Of a stretch of 64,000 nucleotides of DNA, positions 26,035 to 34,276 are shown in pieces (position 1 is the first letter of the stretch; each line of letters opens with the position of its first letter). The position numbers were made by a program, and so were the translations under genes. The DNA lies in contig JAIEMQ010000028.1 of assembly GCA_019752015.1 (NCBI GenBank), positions 1 to 64,000 of the forward strand, in the 5' to 3' direction. Origin of the DNA: Cyanobacteriota bacterium (GTDB taxonomy: Bacteria > Acidobacteriota > Vicinamibacteria > Vicinamibacterales > UBA2999). The notes beneath the pieces were generated by a model, which saw only the letters and a program-made list of their open reading frames with translations, searched no databases and had not been told where the DNA came from.

Positions 26035-28930
26035 CGAAACGTTCAAGGTCACGACGCCCTCGGACACGGAGATTCGGCAGCAGCGCGCCATCGACGTTGG
26101 CGTGATGCTGAAGCGGCGCGGCTCGGCAACGCCGGAGCACGGCCTCGACTTCGTCTCCGGCCCGGTCGGCGACGAACGGCAGTATCCACCCGTGCTGGAC
26201 GTCGCCTCGACGTGGGATATTCGCATCGGCTCCCAGCTGCCGCACGCGCCGCGCGCCGAGTACACGATCACCGTGGAAGTGGCGCCGGCCGACGAGCGCG
26301 ACCGCGCGATCGCTTCGGCGCACGCGCTCCACTACGACGCCTCCGAGTTTTCCTGGAAGAACGATTACCGCCGCGCGCACGAGTTGTACGGCGCTGCCAG
26401 GGACCTCGCGCTGAAGGCAGGCGACCTGTCGATCGCCGCGGAATCGACCTACCAGCTCGCGCGCATGCACGATCAGTTCGGCGACACGCCGGCCGCCATC
26501 GAATGGCAGCTCCGCGCGCTCGAGCTGTTCAGGCAGATCGATCAGAAGGATCGCCAGTCGCGCGTGTTGAATCGCCTTGGCGATCTGTCGCGGAAAGTCG
26601 GAGCGGTCGCGGATGCGGAGCGGTATTTCGCACTGGCCCAACCGCTCGCTGAACAGACCCGCGACGTGGTCGGCCTGGCCGACATCCTGAACAATTCGGG
26701 ACTGCTGCTGCTCGCGACCGGCCGCCCGGAGGAGGCGATCGAGCGTCTCGAAAACGCGTTGCCGCTGGCGCGCGAGGTCAACTCCGCAAACGTCGAAGTC
26801 GCGCTGCTGAATAACACGGCGGAGGCTTATCGGCGTCTCGGCATGTACGACCGGGCGATTGAAAAGGCGCGCGAGTCCTTCCCGGCGGTGGCGCGATTGA
26901 ATCTGCCGCGCCGCACGGCACGGTCGCTGTTCATGCTTGCGTCGCACTACTACGAGAACGGCGACCTCGCGCTCGCCGACGAAACGCTCGAGAAGTCCCT
27001 CGACTTGTATCGCACGACGGAAGATCGGCTCGGCTACGCCGAAACGCTCGGCCTGGCGGCGCGCATGATGTATGCGTCGGGCGACACCGAGCGCGCGCTG
27101 GCGACGTTCGCCGAGGCGCGCCCGCTCCTGCAGAAGGCGCAAAGCAAGGGCGGCGAAGCGTCGTTGTTGACGGCCTGGGCCGATGTGGACATCGAGCGCC
27201 GCGACTACGCGGCGGCTTTATCGAAGCTTGACGACGCGACCGCGTTGAGCCGCGCGATTGCGGGGCGCTACACCGAGACCCGCGCGGAGTATTTGCGCGC
27301 GGTCGCGTATCAGCGATCGGATCGCGTCGACGAGGCGGTGGCGGCGATTCGCCGCGCCATCGACAACGTCGAGGCCATGCGCGGCTCGATCGCGCGGAGC
27401 GATCTGCGGACGTCGTACCTCGCCGCCGTCCGGTCGTATTACGACCTTTACGTTGACCTGCTGCAGAAGCGCGGCGACGCTGCGGGTGCGTTCGAAGTCA
27501 GTGAGCGCGCGCGTGCCCGCGCCCTCCTCGAGGGGCTGGCGGAATCAGCCGCAAAGATCCAGAAGGGCGCCGATGTCGCGCTGCTGGCGAAACAGCGGGC
27601 GATCCAGCGCGAGCTGAACGCGAAGGAAACCTATCGCGCCGAGGTGGTGCAGCGCGACGGCGAGCAGAGCGCCGCAGCGAAAGCCGTCGCGGCCGATGTC
27701 GACCGGTTGCTCGAACAGTGGACGGCGGTGCGCGCGCAGGTGCGCACGGCCAGCCCCGCCTACGCCGCGTTGCAGCAGCCGCAGCCAATCGATCTGAAAG
27801 AGCTGCAGGGTTCGTTGCTCGATGCGCGCACCTCGATGGTGGCGTATCACCTCGGGCGCGATCGCGGCTACGTGTTCGTCATCGACAAGGACTCGATCGC
27901 CGTGGAAACGCTGCCGGCGATGACGGTGATCGACGCGGTCGCGCGGCGGTATCACGAGGCGTTGAGCCGCGAGCTCGAGGGACTCGCCGCGGCACAGGCA
28001 GCTGGCGCATCGACCGCTGCGGCCAAGGCCGGCCGCGAGCTGGCCGCGCTGATCTGGAAGCCAATCGAAGCCAGGGTCAAGGGCCGGCGCTTGTTGATCG
28101 TCGCCGATCGCGCGCTGCACTACGTGCCGTTTGCCGCGTTGCCAACCAGCGCCGGCACGTCGGTGCTGGCGTCGCACGAGATCGTCTACCTGCCTTCGGC
28201 GGCGGTGCTGGCCTCGCTGCGCGCCGGCAGCAAGCGCGTCACCCTCAACGCGTCCACGGCGGTGTTTGCCGACCCGGTGTTTTCGAAAAACGATCCACGC
28301 TTCGCGGCGTCGAGCGATTCGAGCGGGGCGCACTCGCGCGCCGGCCAGGACGGACTCTACGCGCGGCTGCGCTTCTCGCGCCGCGAGGCCGACGCGATCG
28401 GTGAACGCGCGCCGGGCGCGTATCAGGCGCTCGACTTTGCGGCCACCAAGTCGGCCGTCGTGTCTCGCGATCTTCGGAAATACAGCGTGCTGCACTTCGC
28501 GACTCACGGCTCGCTCAACACCGAACATCCCGAGTTGTCAGGTCTGGTGCTGTCGCTCTTCGACAAGAACGGCAAGCCGATCGACGGCTTCCTGCGCCTC
28601 CACGAAATCTACAATCTCGATCTCAACGCCGATCTGGTCGTGCTGAGCGCGTGCCGCACGGCGCTCGGCAGGGAAGTGCACGGCGAGGGCCTGATTGGCC
28701 TGACCCGCGGCTTCATGTATGCCGGCGCCTCGCGCGTGGTCTCGAGCGTGTGGAACGTCGACGACCGCGCCAGCGCGCTGCTGATGTCGCGCTTCTACGA
28801 CGCCATGCGCGTCAAACAGCTGGCGCCCGCCGCCGCGCTCCGCGACGCGCAGCTCTCCCTGATGAACGATCCGCGCTGGTCGAGCCCGCACTACTGGGCG
28901 GCGTTCAGTCTCCAGGGCGAGTGGAAATAG
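26009..28930 (+). CDS. TPR-CHAT protein with an exchanged N-terminus
   Basis: A 973-residue protein. Residues 1-21 (MAASGVANSETFKVTTPSDTEI) look like the start of an AHSA1/SRPBCC protein. From about 22 (QQRAIDVGVMLKRRG) it is a CHAT-protein sensor strand region, then about eight TPR-type helical repeats (about 100-440), a coiled-coil linker (about 500-580) and a CHAT caspase-like domain (about 640-973). The catalytic pair is H833 (HFATHG) and C882 (LSACRTALG). Normal relatives carry a signal peptide before the QRAIDV region; here it is lost, so the protein would stay in the cytoplasm. Peptidase activity is predicted from the dyad only. Confidence 0.85.
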   Translation: MAASGVANSETFKVTTPSDTEIRQQRAIDVGVMLKRRGSATPEHGLDFVSGPVGDERQYPPVLDVASTWDIRIGSQLPHAPRAEYTITVEVAPADERDRAIASAHALHYDASEFSWKNDYRRAHELYGAARDLALKAGDLSIAAESTYQLARMHDQFGDTPAAIEWQLRALELFRQIDQKDRQSRVLNRLGDLSRKVGAVADAERYFALAQPLAEQTRDVVGLADILNNSGLLLLATGRPEEAIERLENALPLAREVNSANVEVALLNNTAEAYRRLGMYDRAIEKARESFPAVARLNLPRRTARSLFMLASHYYENGDLALADETLEKSLDLYRTTEDRLGYAETLGLAARMMYASGDTERALATFAEARPLLQKAQSKGGEASLLTAWADVDIERRDYAAALSKLDDATALSRAIAGRYTETRAEYLRAVAYQRSDRVDEAVAAIRRAIDNVEAMRGSIARSDLRTSYLAAVRSYYDLYVDLLQKRGDAAGAFEVSERARARALLEGLAESAAKIQKGADVALLAKQRAIQRELNAKETYRAEVVQRDGEQSAAAKAVAADVDRLLEQWTAVRAQVRTASPAYAALQQPQPIDLKELQGSLLDARTSMVAYHLGRDRGYVFVIDKDSIAVETLPAMTVIDAVARRYHEALSRELEGLAAAQAAGASTAAAKAGRELAALIWKPIEARVKGRRLLIVADRALHYVPFAALPTSAGTSVLASHEIVYLPSAAVLASLRAGSKRVTLNASTAVFADPVFSKNDPRFAASSDSSGAHSRAGQDGLYARLRFSRREADAIGERAPGAYQALDFAATKSAVVSRDLRKYSVLHFATHGSLNTEHPELSGLVLSLFDKNGKPIDGFLRLHEIYNLDLNADLVVLSACRTALGREVHGEGLIGLTRGFMYAGASRVVSSVWNVDDRASALLMSRFYDAMRVKQLAPAAALRDAQLSLMNDPRWSSPHYWAAFSLQGEWK

Positions 28931-28931
28931 G

Positions 28932-28937
28932 TACAAT
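28932..28937 (+). promoter_or_regulatory. TACAAT -10 element upstream of the gene at 28949
   Basis: TACAAT, two bases after the CHAT stop codon, 11 bases before the GTG start, with no ribosome site between. Confidence 0.45.
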
Positions 28938-28948
28938 CGTTCCTGCGC

Positions 28949-29707
28949 GTGAACACGGTGTTCCTTCTCTCGCCCGCCTATTGCGGCGGCCGCCGCGCGT
29001 CGATCCTCCTCAACCCGAAGTCGCAGGCGGAGACGACGCGCGAGCTGCGCGCCGGCCGGCTGTCGCTCGGGCGCGCCTTCGCGTTCATGAGCGGCTTGTA
29101 CTTCCGCGGCAAGTTGAATTACGCGAAGCGGTTCGGCGAGGCGCTCGTCATTACGCCGACGCGTGGCCTGCAGGATCCCGAGCGCCAGTTCACGATCGCG
29201 TTGCTGCGTGAATTCGCCGTCGGGGATGTCAGCCTCGACAACCCCGAATACCGTTCCGCGCTCGAGCGCGACGTGATGGCGCTCGCGGATCGCATCGGCA
29301 GGAAAACATCCGTCGTGCTGCTCGGCAGCGTGGCGAGCGGGAAGTATGTGGACGTGTTGCTGCCGATTCTCGGCGATCGCCTGCGCTATCCGGTCGCTTT
29401 CGTCGGTCGCGGCGACATGAGCCGCGGCGGCCTGCTGCTGAGAAGCGCCGCCAGCGGTGAAGAGCTCGAATACGGCCCGCTGACCGCGGGCGTTCGGCCG
29501 CGCGGGCCGCGGCCGCCCAGGCTCGATCCATCGACACGAGTGGCAGTAAGCTGGAGCCATGAGACGGACGCTGCTCGTGCTCACGCTCGCCGCGGCATCA
29601 TCGAGCCTGCCCTCAGCGCAGGAACGCCCGGTGCCAAAAGACTCGACGCGATTGTCGATATCCGGCTGCGCCCGCGGCCGCGTCTTCACGGTCGGCCGCG
29701 ATCCTGA
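28949..29707 (+). CDS. Protein of unknown function with an anomalous C-terminal tail
   Basis: A 252-residue frame from a GTG. The first about 180 residues look conserved: TVFLLSPAYCGGRRASILL, LSLGRAFAFMSGLYFRGKLNYAKRFG, TRKT-free GRKTSVVLLGSVASGKYVDVLLPILG and LRYPVAFVGRGDMSRGG. No fold is assigned. From about residue 190 the composition becomes Arg/Pro-rich and the frame runs 149 bases into the next gene, whose own frame looks genuine. The true end was probably near 29540, with the stop lost by a mutation or frameshift. Confidence 0.6.
   Translation: MNTVFLLSPAYCGGRRASILLNPKSQAETTRELRAGRLSLGRAFAFMSGLYFRGKLNYAKRFGEALVITPTRGLQDPERQFTIALLREFAVGDVSLDNPEYRSALERDVMALADRIGRKTSVVLLGSVASGKYVDVLLPILGDRLRYPVAFVGRGDMSRGGLLLRSAASGEELEYGPLTAGVRPRGPRPPRLDPSTRVAVSWSHETDAARAHARRGIIEPALSAGTPGAKRLDAIVDIRLRPRPRLHGRPRS
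29547..29552 (+). promoter_or_regulatory. TAAGCT -10-like element before the gene at 29559
   Basis: TAAGCT ends six bases before the ATG at 29559; the spacer GGAGCC could instead act as a ribosome site, so this call is tentative. Confidence 0.3.
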
Positions 29708-29993
29708 GCACGAGTCGAGCTTCGTCATGGAGCTCGGCACCAAAATCCGGCTCGAGGGCGACAAGAAAGTCCTCGCCGACGTGAAAGCGCACGAGGGATC
29801 GATGGTCGAGCTGACCGGCCTCATCAAGAGATCCGATCTCACGCAGCCTGGCATCGGGCTCGCGGGCGGCAAGGTGCGCATCACGCCGGTGATGCCGAAT
29901 GGCCGCGGCGTCGGCCGCGATCCGGGTCCCTCGCCGCCGATCCTCGATGTCGAATCGTACAAATTGCTGAACGCGTCGTGCGCAAACCGCTGA
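29559..29993 (+). CDS. Small exported protein of unknown function
   Basis: A 144-residue protein with a signal peptide (LLVLTLAAASSSLPSAQ). The mature part starts VPKDSTRLSISGCARGRVFTVG, then MELGTKIRLEGDKKVLADVKAHEGSMVELTGLI, a short OB-like beta barrel similar in outline to small exported proteins that follow the same GCA(K/R)G pattern, then a proline-rich tail with one more cysteine. It overlaps the preceding frame by 149 bases and the next gene by 16. Function unknown. Confidence 0.65.
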   Translation: MRRTLLVLTLAAASSSLPSAQERPVPKDSTRLSISGCARGRVFTVGRDPEHESSFVMELGTKIRLEGDKKVLADVKAHEGSMVELTGLIKRSDLTQPGIGLAGGKVRITPVMPNGRGVGRDPGPSPPILDVESYKLLNASCANR

Positions 29994-31342
29994 CGCCCTC
30001 GCTCACGGGCCAGCGCGTGGTCGTCGTCGGCGGCGGCCTGGCCGGTCTCGTCGCCGCCCGAGATCTGATCGCGCGCGGCGCCGACGTGCATCTGCTCGAA
30101 GCGCGCGAGCGCCTCGGCGGCCGCGTCTGGACCGTCCACGACAAGGAATTCTCCGACGTGCCGCTGGAGCTGGGCGGCGAGTTCATCGACGGCGGGCATG
30201 CGGCGATTCGCGCGCTGTGCCACGATCTGCGCCTGACGCTGTCGCCGATCCTGAAGGACGGGTTCGGTCTCGCGCTCGACGTCAACGGCCGCGTCCAGTT
30301 ATTCAACGGCCAGAAGCGGATCTGGAGCCACTTCAAACAGACGCTGTCGCGCGACGCCGCATCACTACGCGCCGATGACTGCGACTGGAATTCGACGACG
30401 GCGCAGATGATGGCGCGGCATTCAGCGCGTGCCTTGCTCGAGGCGCGCGGGGCGTCGCGTGAAGTGCTCGCGATGTTCGATGGCCTGCGCGGGTTCTTTC
30501 TGGCCGACGCCGATCGGCTGTCGGCGCTCGTCGGCGTCGAGCTGGCGATGCAGCCACGCGATCCCGGTCACGTGACGTTATCGAGGATCAAAGGCGGCAA
30601 CGACCGCCTCGTGCAGGCACTGGCGAAGCAACAGGGACTGAAGATCGCGCTCGAGGCGGTCGTCTCGAAGATCGATCAAGACGATCGCGGCGTGCGCGTG
30701 CACGTCGCCGGCGGATCGAAGAAGGGCGCGATCGTATCCGGCGACTACCTGGTCCTGACCACGCCGGCGCCGATTGCGCGCGCGCTCGAATTCACGCCGG
30801 CGGTGCCCGCGACCCTTCGCAAGGCGTGGCAGGCGCTCGATTCGGGACCGGCGACGAAGGCGCACGCGCGATTCGACAAGGGCTGGTGGCGGAGGCCCGG
30901 GCGGCCGCGCGCGTGGGGATCGAATCTCGACACCGGCGCGATCTGGGAAACATCCGGCACCGGACCCGCCGGGCTCACGATGCTGGCCGGCGGGCGGGCC
31001 AGCCGCGCGCTCCGCGATTTGCTGGAAGAAGGCGGCCCACAGCGCGTCATTCGCCGGCTGTCGTGGCTTGGCGAGCCTGAAGACGCGCGCGACTTTCGCA
31101 GCTTCAGCTGGGAGCTGGATCCGTACGCGAAAGGCGGCTACGCCGTGTTCACGCCGGACTTCAAGCCGGAGTGGCGCGGCGAGCTGTCGCGCGCGTTCGG
31201 CCGCATTGCGTTTGCCGGCGATCACACCAGCCGCAGGTGGCAGGGCTACATGAACGGCGCGGTCGACAGCGGCCAGCGCGCGGCGCGCGATATCGAGATC
31301 ATGAAGCTGATGGGCGGCGAGCTCGCGTCAGCGCCAGCCTAA
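29978..31342 (+). CDS. FAD-dependent amine oxidase-like protein
   Basis: A 454-residue flavoprotein. RVVVVGGGLAGLVAARDL is the N-terminal dinucleotide-binding loop, LLEARERLGGRVWTV the second FAD motif and LELGGEFIDGGHAA the GG motif of monoamine/protoporphyrinogen oxidases. The end, GRIAFAGDHTSRRWQGYMNGAVDSGQRAA, is the usual FAD-binding C-terminal motif. Substrate (amine, carotenoid or porphyrinogen) cannot be read from sequence. The GTG start at 29978 lies inside the upstream gene's last codons. No signal peptide; soluble cytoplasmic enzyme. Confidence 0.88.
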   Translation: MRKPLTPSLTGQRVVVVGGGLAGLVAARDLIARGADVHLLEARERLGGRVWTVHDKEFSDVPLELGGEFIDGGHAAIRALCHDLRLTLSPILKDGFGLALDVNGRVQLFNGQKRIWSHFKQTLSRDAASLRADDCDWNSTTAQMMARHSARALLEARGASREVLAMFDGLRGFFLADADRLSALVGVELAMQPRDPGHVTLSRIKGGNDRLVQALAKQQGLKIALEAVVSKIDQDDRGVRVHVAGGSKKGAIVSGDYLVLTTPAPIARALEFTPAVPATLRKAWQALDSGPATKAHARFDKGWWRRPGRPRAWGSNLDTGAIWETSGTGPAGLTMLAGGRASRALRDLLEEGGPQRVIRRLSWLGEPEDARDFRSFSWELDPYAKGGYAVFTPDFKPEWRGELSRAFGRIAFAGDHTSRRWQGYMNGAVDSGQRAARDIEIMKLMGGELASAPA

Positions 31343-31631
31343 GCGCACGACACTGCGCCTGAGCCCGCTTCCCATCGCTGGCCGGTCCATCGTGTCGCGA
31401 ACAATTCGAACAGCAGCCAGCGATCGCGATCGACGATCAGCAGGTGGCGGTCGCCGTCGGATCCGCCGCCGGCGTCGGGGCCGGTGCGGGTGTTAGTGCG
31501 GGAGTCGATACCGGCGGCGGCGTTGAAGTTGTCGGGCCGGTCGGTGATGGCGAGGTATTTTTAGAGGCGCTGCACGACGCGGCGAGCAACGCGAGCACCC
31601 AGGCACCGCAGGCACCCGGGCACCCAGGCAC
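31339..31631 (-). pseudogene. Decayed lipoprotein gene with a DRHxLIVDRD fragment
   Basis: From a GTG at 31631 the minus strand encodes a lipoprotein front (WVLALLAASC, then a Thr/Pro-rich linker of about 40 residues) and stops at 31437. In another frame overlapping that end the sequence reads GDRHLLIVDRDRWLLFELF and GQRWEAGSGAV before stopping at 31339. That second stretch belongs to an exported family I have seen in soil bacteria as longer proteins, so a frameshift at about 31460 and loss of the C-terminal half are likely. The first codons consist of a GGTGCC-rich tandem repeat. Confidence 0.4.
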
Positions 31632-31636
31632 CTTGA

Positions 31637-31876
31637 TCAATGGTAGTGACCGTGCTCCGGCGACCACACACCGCCGGCGCGCCCGACGTGGCTGCGATCG
31701 GCGGTGAAGCTGGTGATCACCGCGGTCGCTCCGGCCGCGACGAGCAGTCCCACGAGGATCAGCATCAGGGTGTTGCCCTTCGTCGATGCCTTCTTCATGC
31801 CGTGGCACTTCTTGTATTTCTTGCCGCTGCCGCAGGCGCAGAGGTCGTTGCGGGCGATTTTGCTGCTGTGGGTCAT
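31637..31876 (-). CDS. SEC-C motif protein with a C-terminal membrane segment
   Basis: A 79-residue protein. Residues 7-25 are a SEC-C zinc motif (RNDLCACGSGKKYKKCHG, cysteines in CxC...C plus histidine), the module best known from the end of SecA. A hydrophobic segment (about 37-58) follows and the tail is His-rich (EHGHYH). A stand-alone, membrane-anchored SEC-C domain may bind ribosomes or SecB-like partners; function is not established. Confidence 0.75.
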   Translation of the reverse strand: MTHSSKIARNDLCACGSGKKYKKCHGMKKASTKGNTLMLILVGLLVAAGATAVITSFTADRSHVGRAGGVWSPEHGHYH

Positions 31877-31966
31877 GGCGATCCTCGACGCTGCCGATTC
31901 TGCTCCCGCGTGCGCGGCAGGTCAAGCACCGAACGAATCGGATAGGATGGCCGCGGATCCCTCAGA

Positions 31967-34276
31967 GTGCTCACCGCGAAGTTGAACGGCATCCTGCTGG
32001 TCGCGCTGGGCGCGATCGCGATGATCGCGCCGTTGTTCTCATCGGTCTGGGGCGTGCCGATCGTCGGCGTCGCCATCTTTCTCTCGGGCATCGTCGAGCT
32101 GGCCGACGCCTGGTATTCCGACAGCAGCCGCACGCATTACAGCAGCGGCATTTTCTCGGTCGCCGCGGGCGCGCTGATTTCGTTTCAATCGGCGTTCGCG
32201 TTCAGTGGCTTGATGGTGGCGACCAGCATCGTGTTGCTGCTCGACGGCGGCACCAACGTGGTGCGGGCGATTCGCGGCCGCAGCGACGGCAGTCGTCTGT
32301 GGGACTTCTTCAATGGCGCCGCCAACATGCTGCTCGCGCTGATCGTATGGTGGCTGCGCGACACGATCGGCGCACAGGGATTTGGTTTCTTCCTCGGCCT
32401 GCGCATGGCGGCGTCAGGCTGGCAGACGCTGACGGTCCGCTCAGCGGAGGACGGGGACGTATTCGCGCGTCCGGAAGACGAGCATCCCAATCGCGCGCTC
32501 GGCTTGCCGCCGCATCCGATCATCGGCTTCATTCATCGCGAAGCCGTCGCGCACGCGCGCTCGCGCACGCCGGCTGATTTCTATTGGAGCGTCGTCTTCG
32601 TGGTCGTGTTCTTCGCGATCCACGTCGGCCGCCTCGATGCGGAATGGACCTTTGTCGGCATGGTGACGCCGGCCGCCGCGACGCTCGGCGACATCGTCGC
32701 CGCGCTGGTGTTGTCGATCGTCGTGCTGTTTCCGCTGGAAGTGTTGTGGCACCGCATCAGCCGCCCCATCGAGAGGGCGGCGTGGGATCGCATGCTCAAC
32801 GATCGCGCGCCGGAGTCCGAACAGCGGTGGAGCGAGCGCGCCGTGCGGTGGTGGGCCGAACAGCGGCTGCGCCGATCGGTGGCGCGCGATCTCGAGAACA
32901 ACACGCTGCACGGCGCATTGCGGCAGTTGATTCGCGCCGGCCTGCCGCTGACCGCCGTGTTGATCGCGGTCCATCCGATCTGGGGCTTCAGCTGGTACTT
33001 CAACAGCGAGAACTGGGCCACCGCGGCCTGGCAGAAGATCGCCGAGACGCGTGTCGATGAGTGGCGCGAGGCGATGATCGACGCCGCCGTGCGATCGCGG
33101 CTGGGATCGTCAGTGACCGCCGAAGGAGTCTTCGCAGTCGGCGTCGACGGCGTGGGCTCGGGCGACTTCTCGTTCATCGTCATCGGCGATCCCGGTGAAG
33201 GCGATCCGTCGCAGCACGCGCTCCGCGATCGATTGCTGTTATCGGCGCGCCAGGACGCGGTGAAGTTCCTGGTGATCGCCTCCGACGTGGTTTATCCGGT
33301 CGGCGCGATGAAAGACTACGAGCCGAATTTCTATCTGCCGCTGATGGGCGTCGACAAGCCGGTGCTGGCGATCCCCGGCAATCATGACTGGTTCAACGCG
33401 CTCGACGGATTTGCAGCCAACCTGATGGACCCGGCCACGGCGCGGGCCGCCATCGACGCGCGCGTCAGCGCCGATCTGAGTCTCTCGAGCACGACCGACG
33501 ATCGTATCGACGAGTTGATTGCCTCAGCCGCCCGGCTGCGCTCGCTCTATCGAGTGCGGGCGGGCCTGCAGCACGGACCGTTTTTCGAGCTGCATGCCGG
33601 CGGCTTCTCGTTGATTGCCATCGACACCGGCATCGAGAAGCGTGTCGATCGCCTGCAGCTGGCGTGGCTCAAAGCGGCGCTGGCGCGATCGAAAGACGAC
33701 TTCACGATGGCGATCCTCGGCCATCCGTTCTATGCGGCGGGCCGATCGCAGGACGGTGATCAGTCATTCCAGGAAGTGCACGATCTGCTGCGCGCCCACG
33801 GCGTGCGCGTGATGATGGCGGGGGATACGCACGATTTCGAGTATTACCGCAACGAGCGCACGCACTACTTCGTCAACGGCGGTGGGGGAGCGTACCTCAG
33901 CATCGGCACGGCGCTCGATTGGCCCGATCGAGCGGCACTTGCCGACTACGCGTTCTATCCGAGGACCGACGCCATCTCGAAGAAGCTCGACGAGGAAACG
34001 CCGTTCTGGAAGCGGCCGGCGTGGTGGTGGGTGCGGCGCTACGGCGCGTGGCCGTTCTCGGTTGAAGCGCTGTCTGCCGTCTTCGATTTCAACCGCGCGC
34101 CGTTCTTTCAGAGTTTCGTCGAAGTGCGTGTTGAACGATCGCGCGATCGTGTTGTGCTGGCAGTAATCGGGGTCGATGGTCCGCTGCGCTGGCGGGATCT
34201 CCAGACCGGCGGTGTCGTAATGGCGGCCGGTCAATCACTCGACGATGCGGTCGAGTTTGTTTTGGATCTTCCGTGA
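31967..34276 (+). CDS. HdeD-like membrane domain fused to a calcineurin-type phosphoesterase
   Basis: A 769-residue protein. Residues about 1-150 hold five to six membrane helices of the HdeD/DUF308 type (LLVALGAIAMIAPLFSSVWG, VAIFLSGIVELADAWY). More helices follow at about 205-275 and 335-360. Residues about 400-690 are a metallophosphoesterase: FIVIGDPGEGD (metal aspartates), VIASDVVYPVG, AIPGNHDWFNAL, AILGHPFYAAG and MAGDTHDFEYY supply the expected metal ligands, with SD where most family members have GD. It would be an inner-membrane enzyme with unknown substrate. GTG start. Confidence 0.82.
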   Translation: MLTAKLNGILLVALGAIAMIAPLFSSVWGVPIVGVAIFLSGIVELADAWYSDSSRTHYSSGIFSVAAGALISFQSAFAFSGLMVATSIVLLLDGGTNVVRAIRGRSDGSRLWDFFNGAANMLLALIVWWLRDTIGAQGFGFFLGLRMAASGWQTLTVRSAEDGDVFARPEDEHPNRALGLPPHPIIGFIHREAVAHARSRTPADFYWSVVFVVVFFAIHVGRLDAEWTFVGMVTPAAATLGDIVAALVLSIVVLFPLEVLWHRISRPIERAAWDRMLNDRAPESEQRWSERAVRWWAEQRLRRSVARDLENNTLHGALRQLIRAGLPLTAVLIAVHPIWGFSWYFNSENWATAAWQKIAETRVDEWREAMIDAAVRSRLGSSVTAEGVFAVGVDGVGSGDFSFIVIGDPGEGDPSQHALRDRLLLSARQDAVKFLVIASDVVYPVGAMKDYEPNFYLPLMGVDKPVLAIPGNHDWFNALDGFAANLMDPATARAAIDARVSADLSLSSTTDDRIDELIASAARLRSLYRVRAGLQHGPFFELHAGGFSLIAIDTGIEKRVDRLQLAWLKAALARSKDDFTMAILGHPFYAAGRSQDGDQSFQEVHDLLRAHGVRVMMAGDTHDFEYYRNERTHYFVNGGGGAYLSIGTALDWPDRAALADYAFYPRTDAISKKLDEETPFWKRPAWWWVRRYGAWPFSVEALSAVFDFNRAPFFQSFVEVRVERSRDRVVLAVIGVDGPLRWRDLQTGGVVMAAGQSLDDAVEFVLDLP

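Noticed and set aside
28538-30223. 561-codon minus-strand frame across three plus-strand genes
   Set aside because: Crosses gene borders without any motif and is Arg/Ala/Gln-rich throughout.
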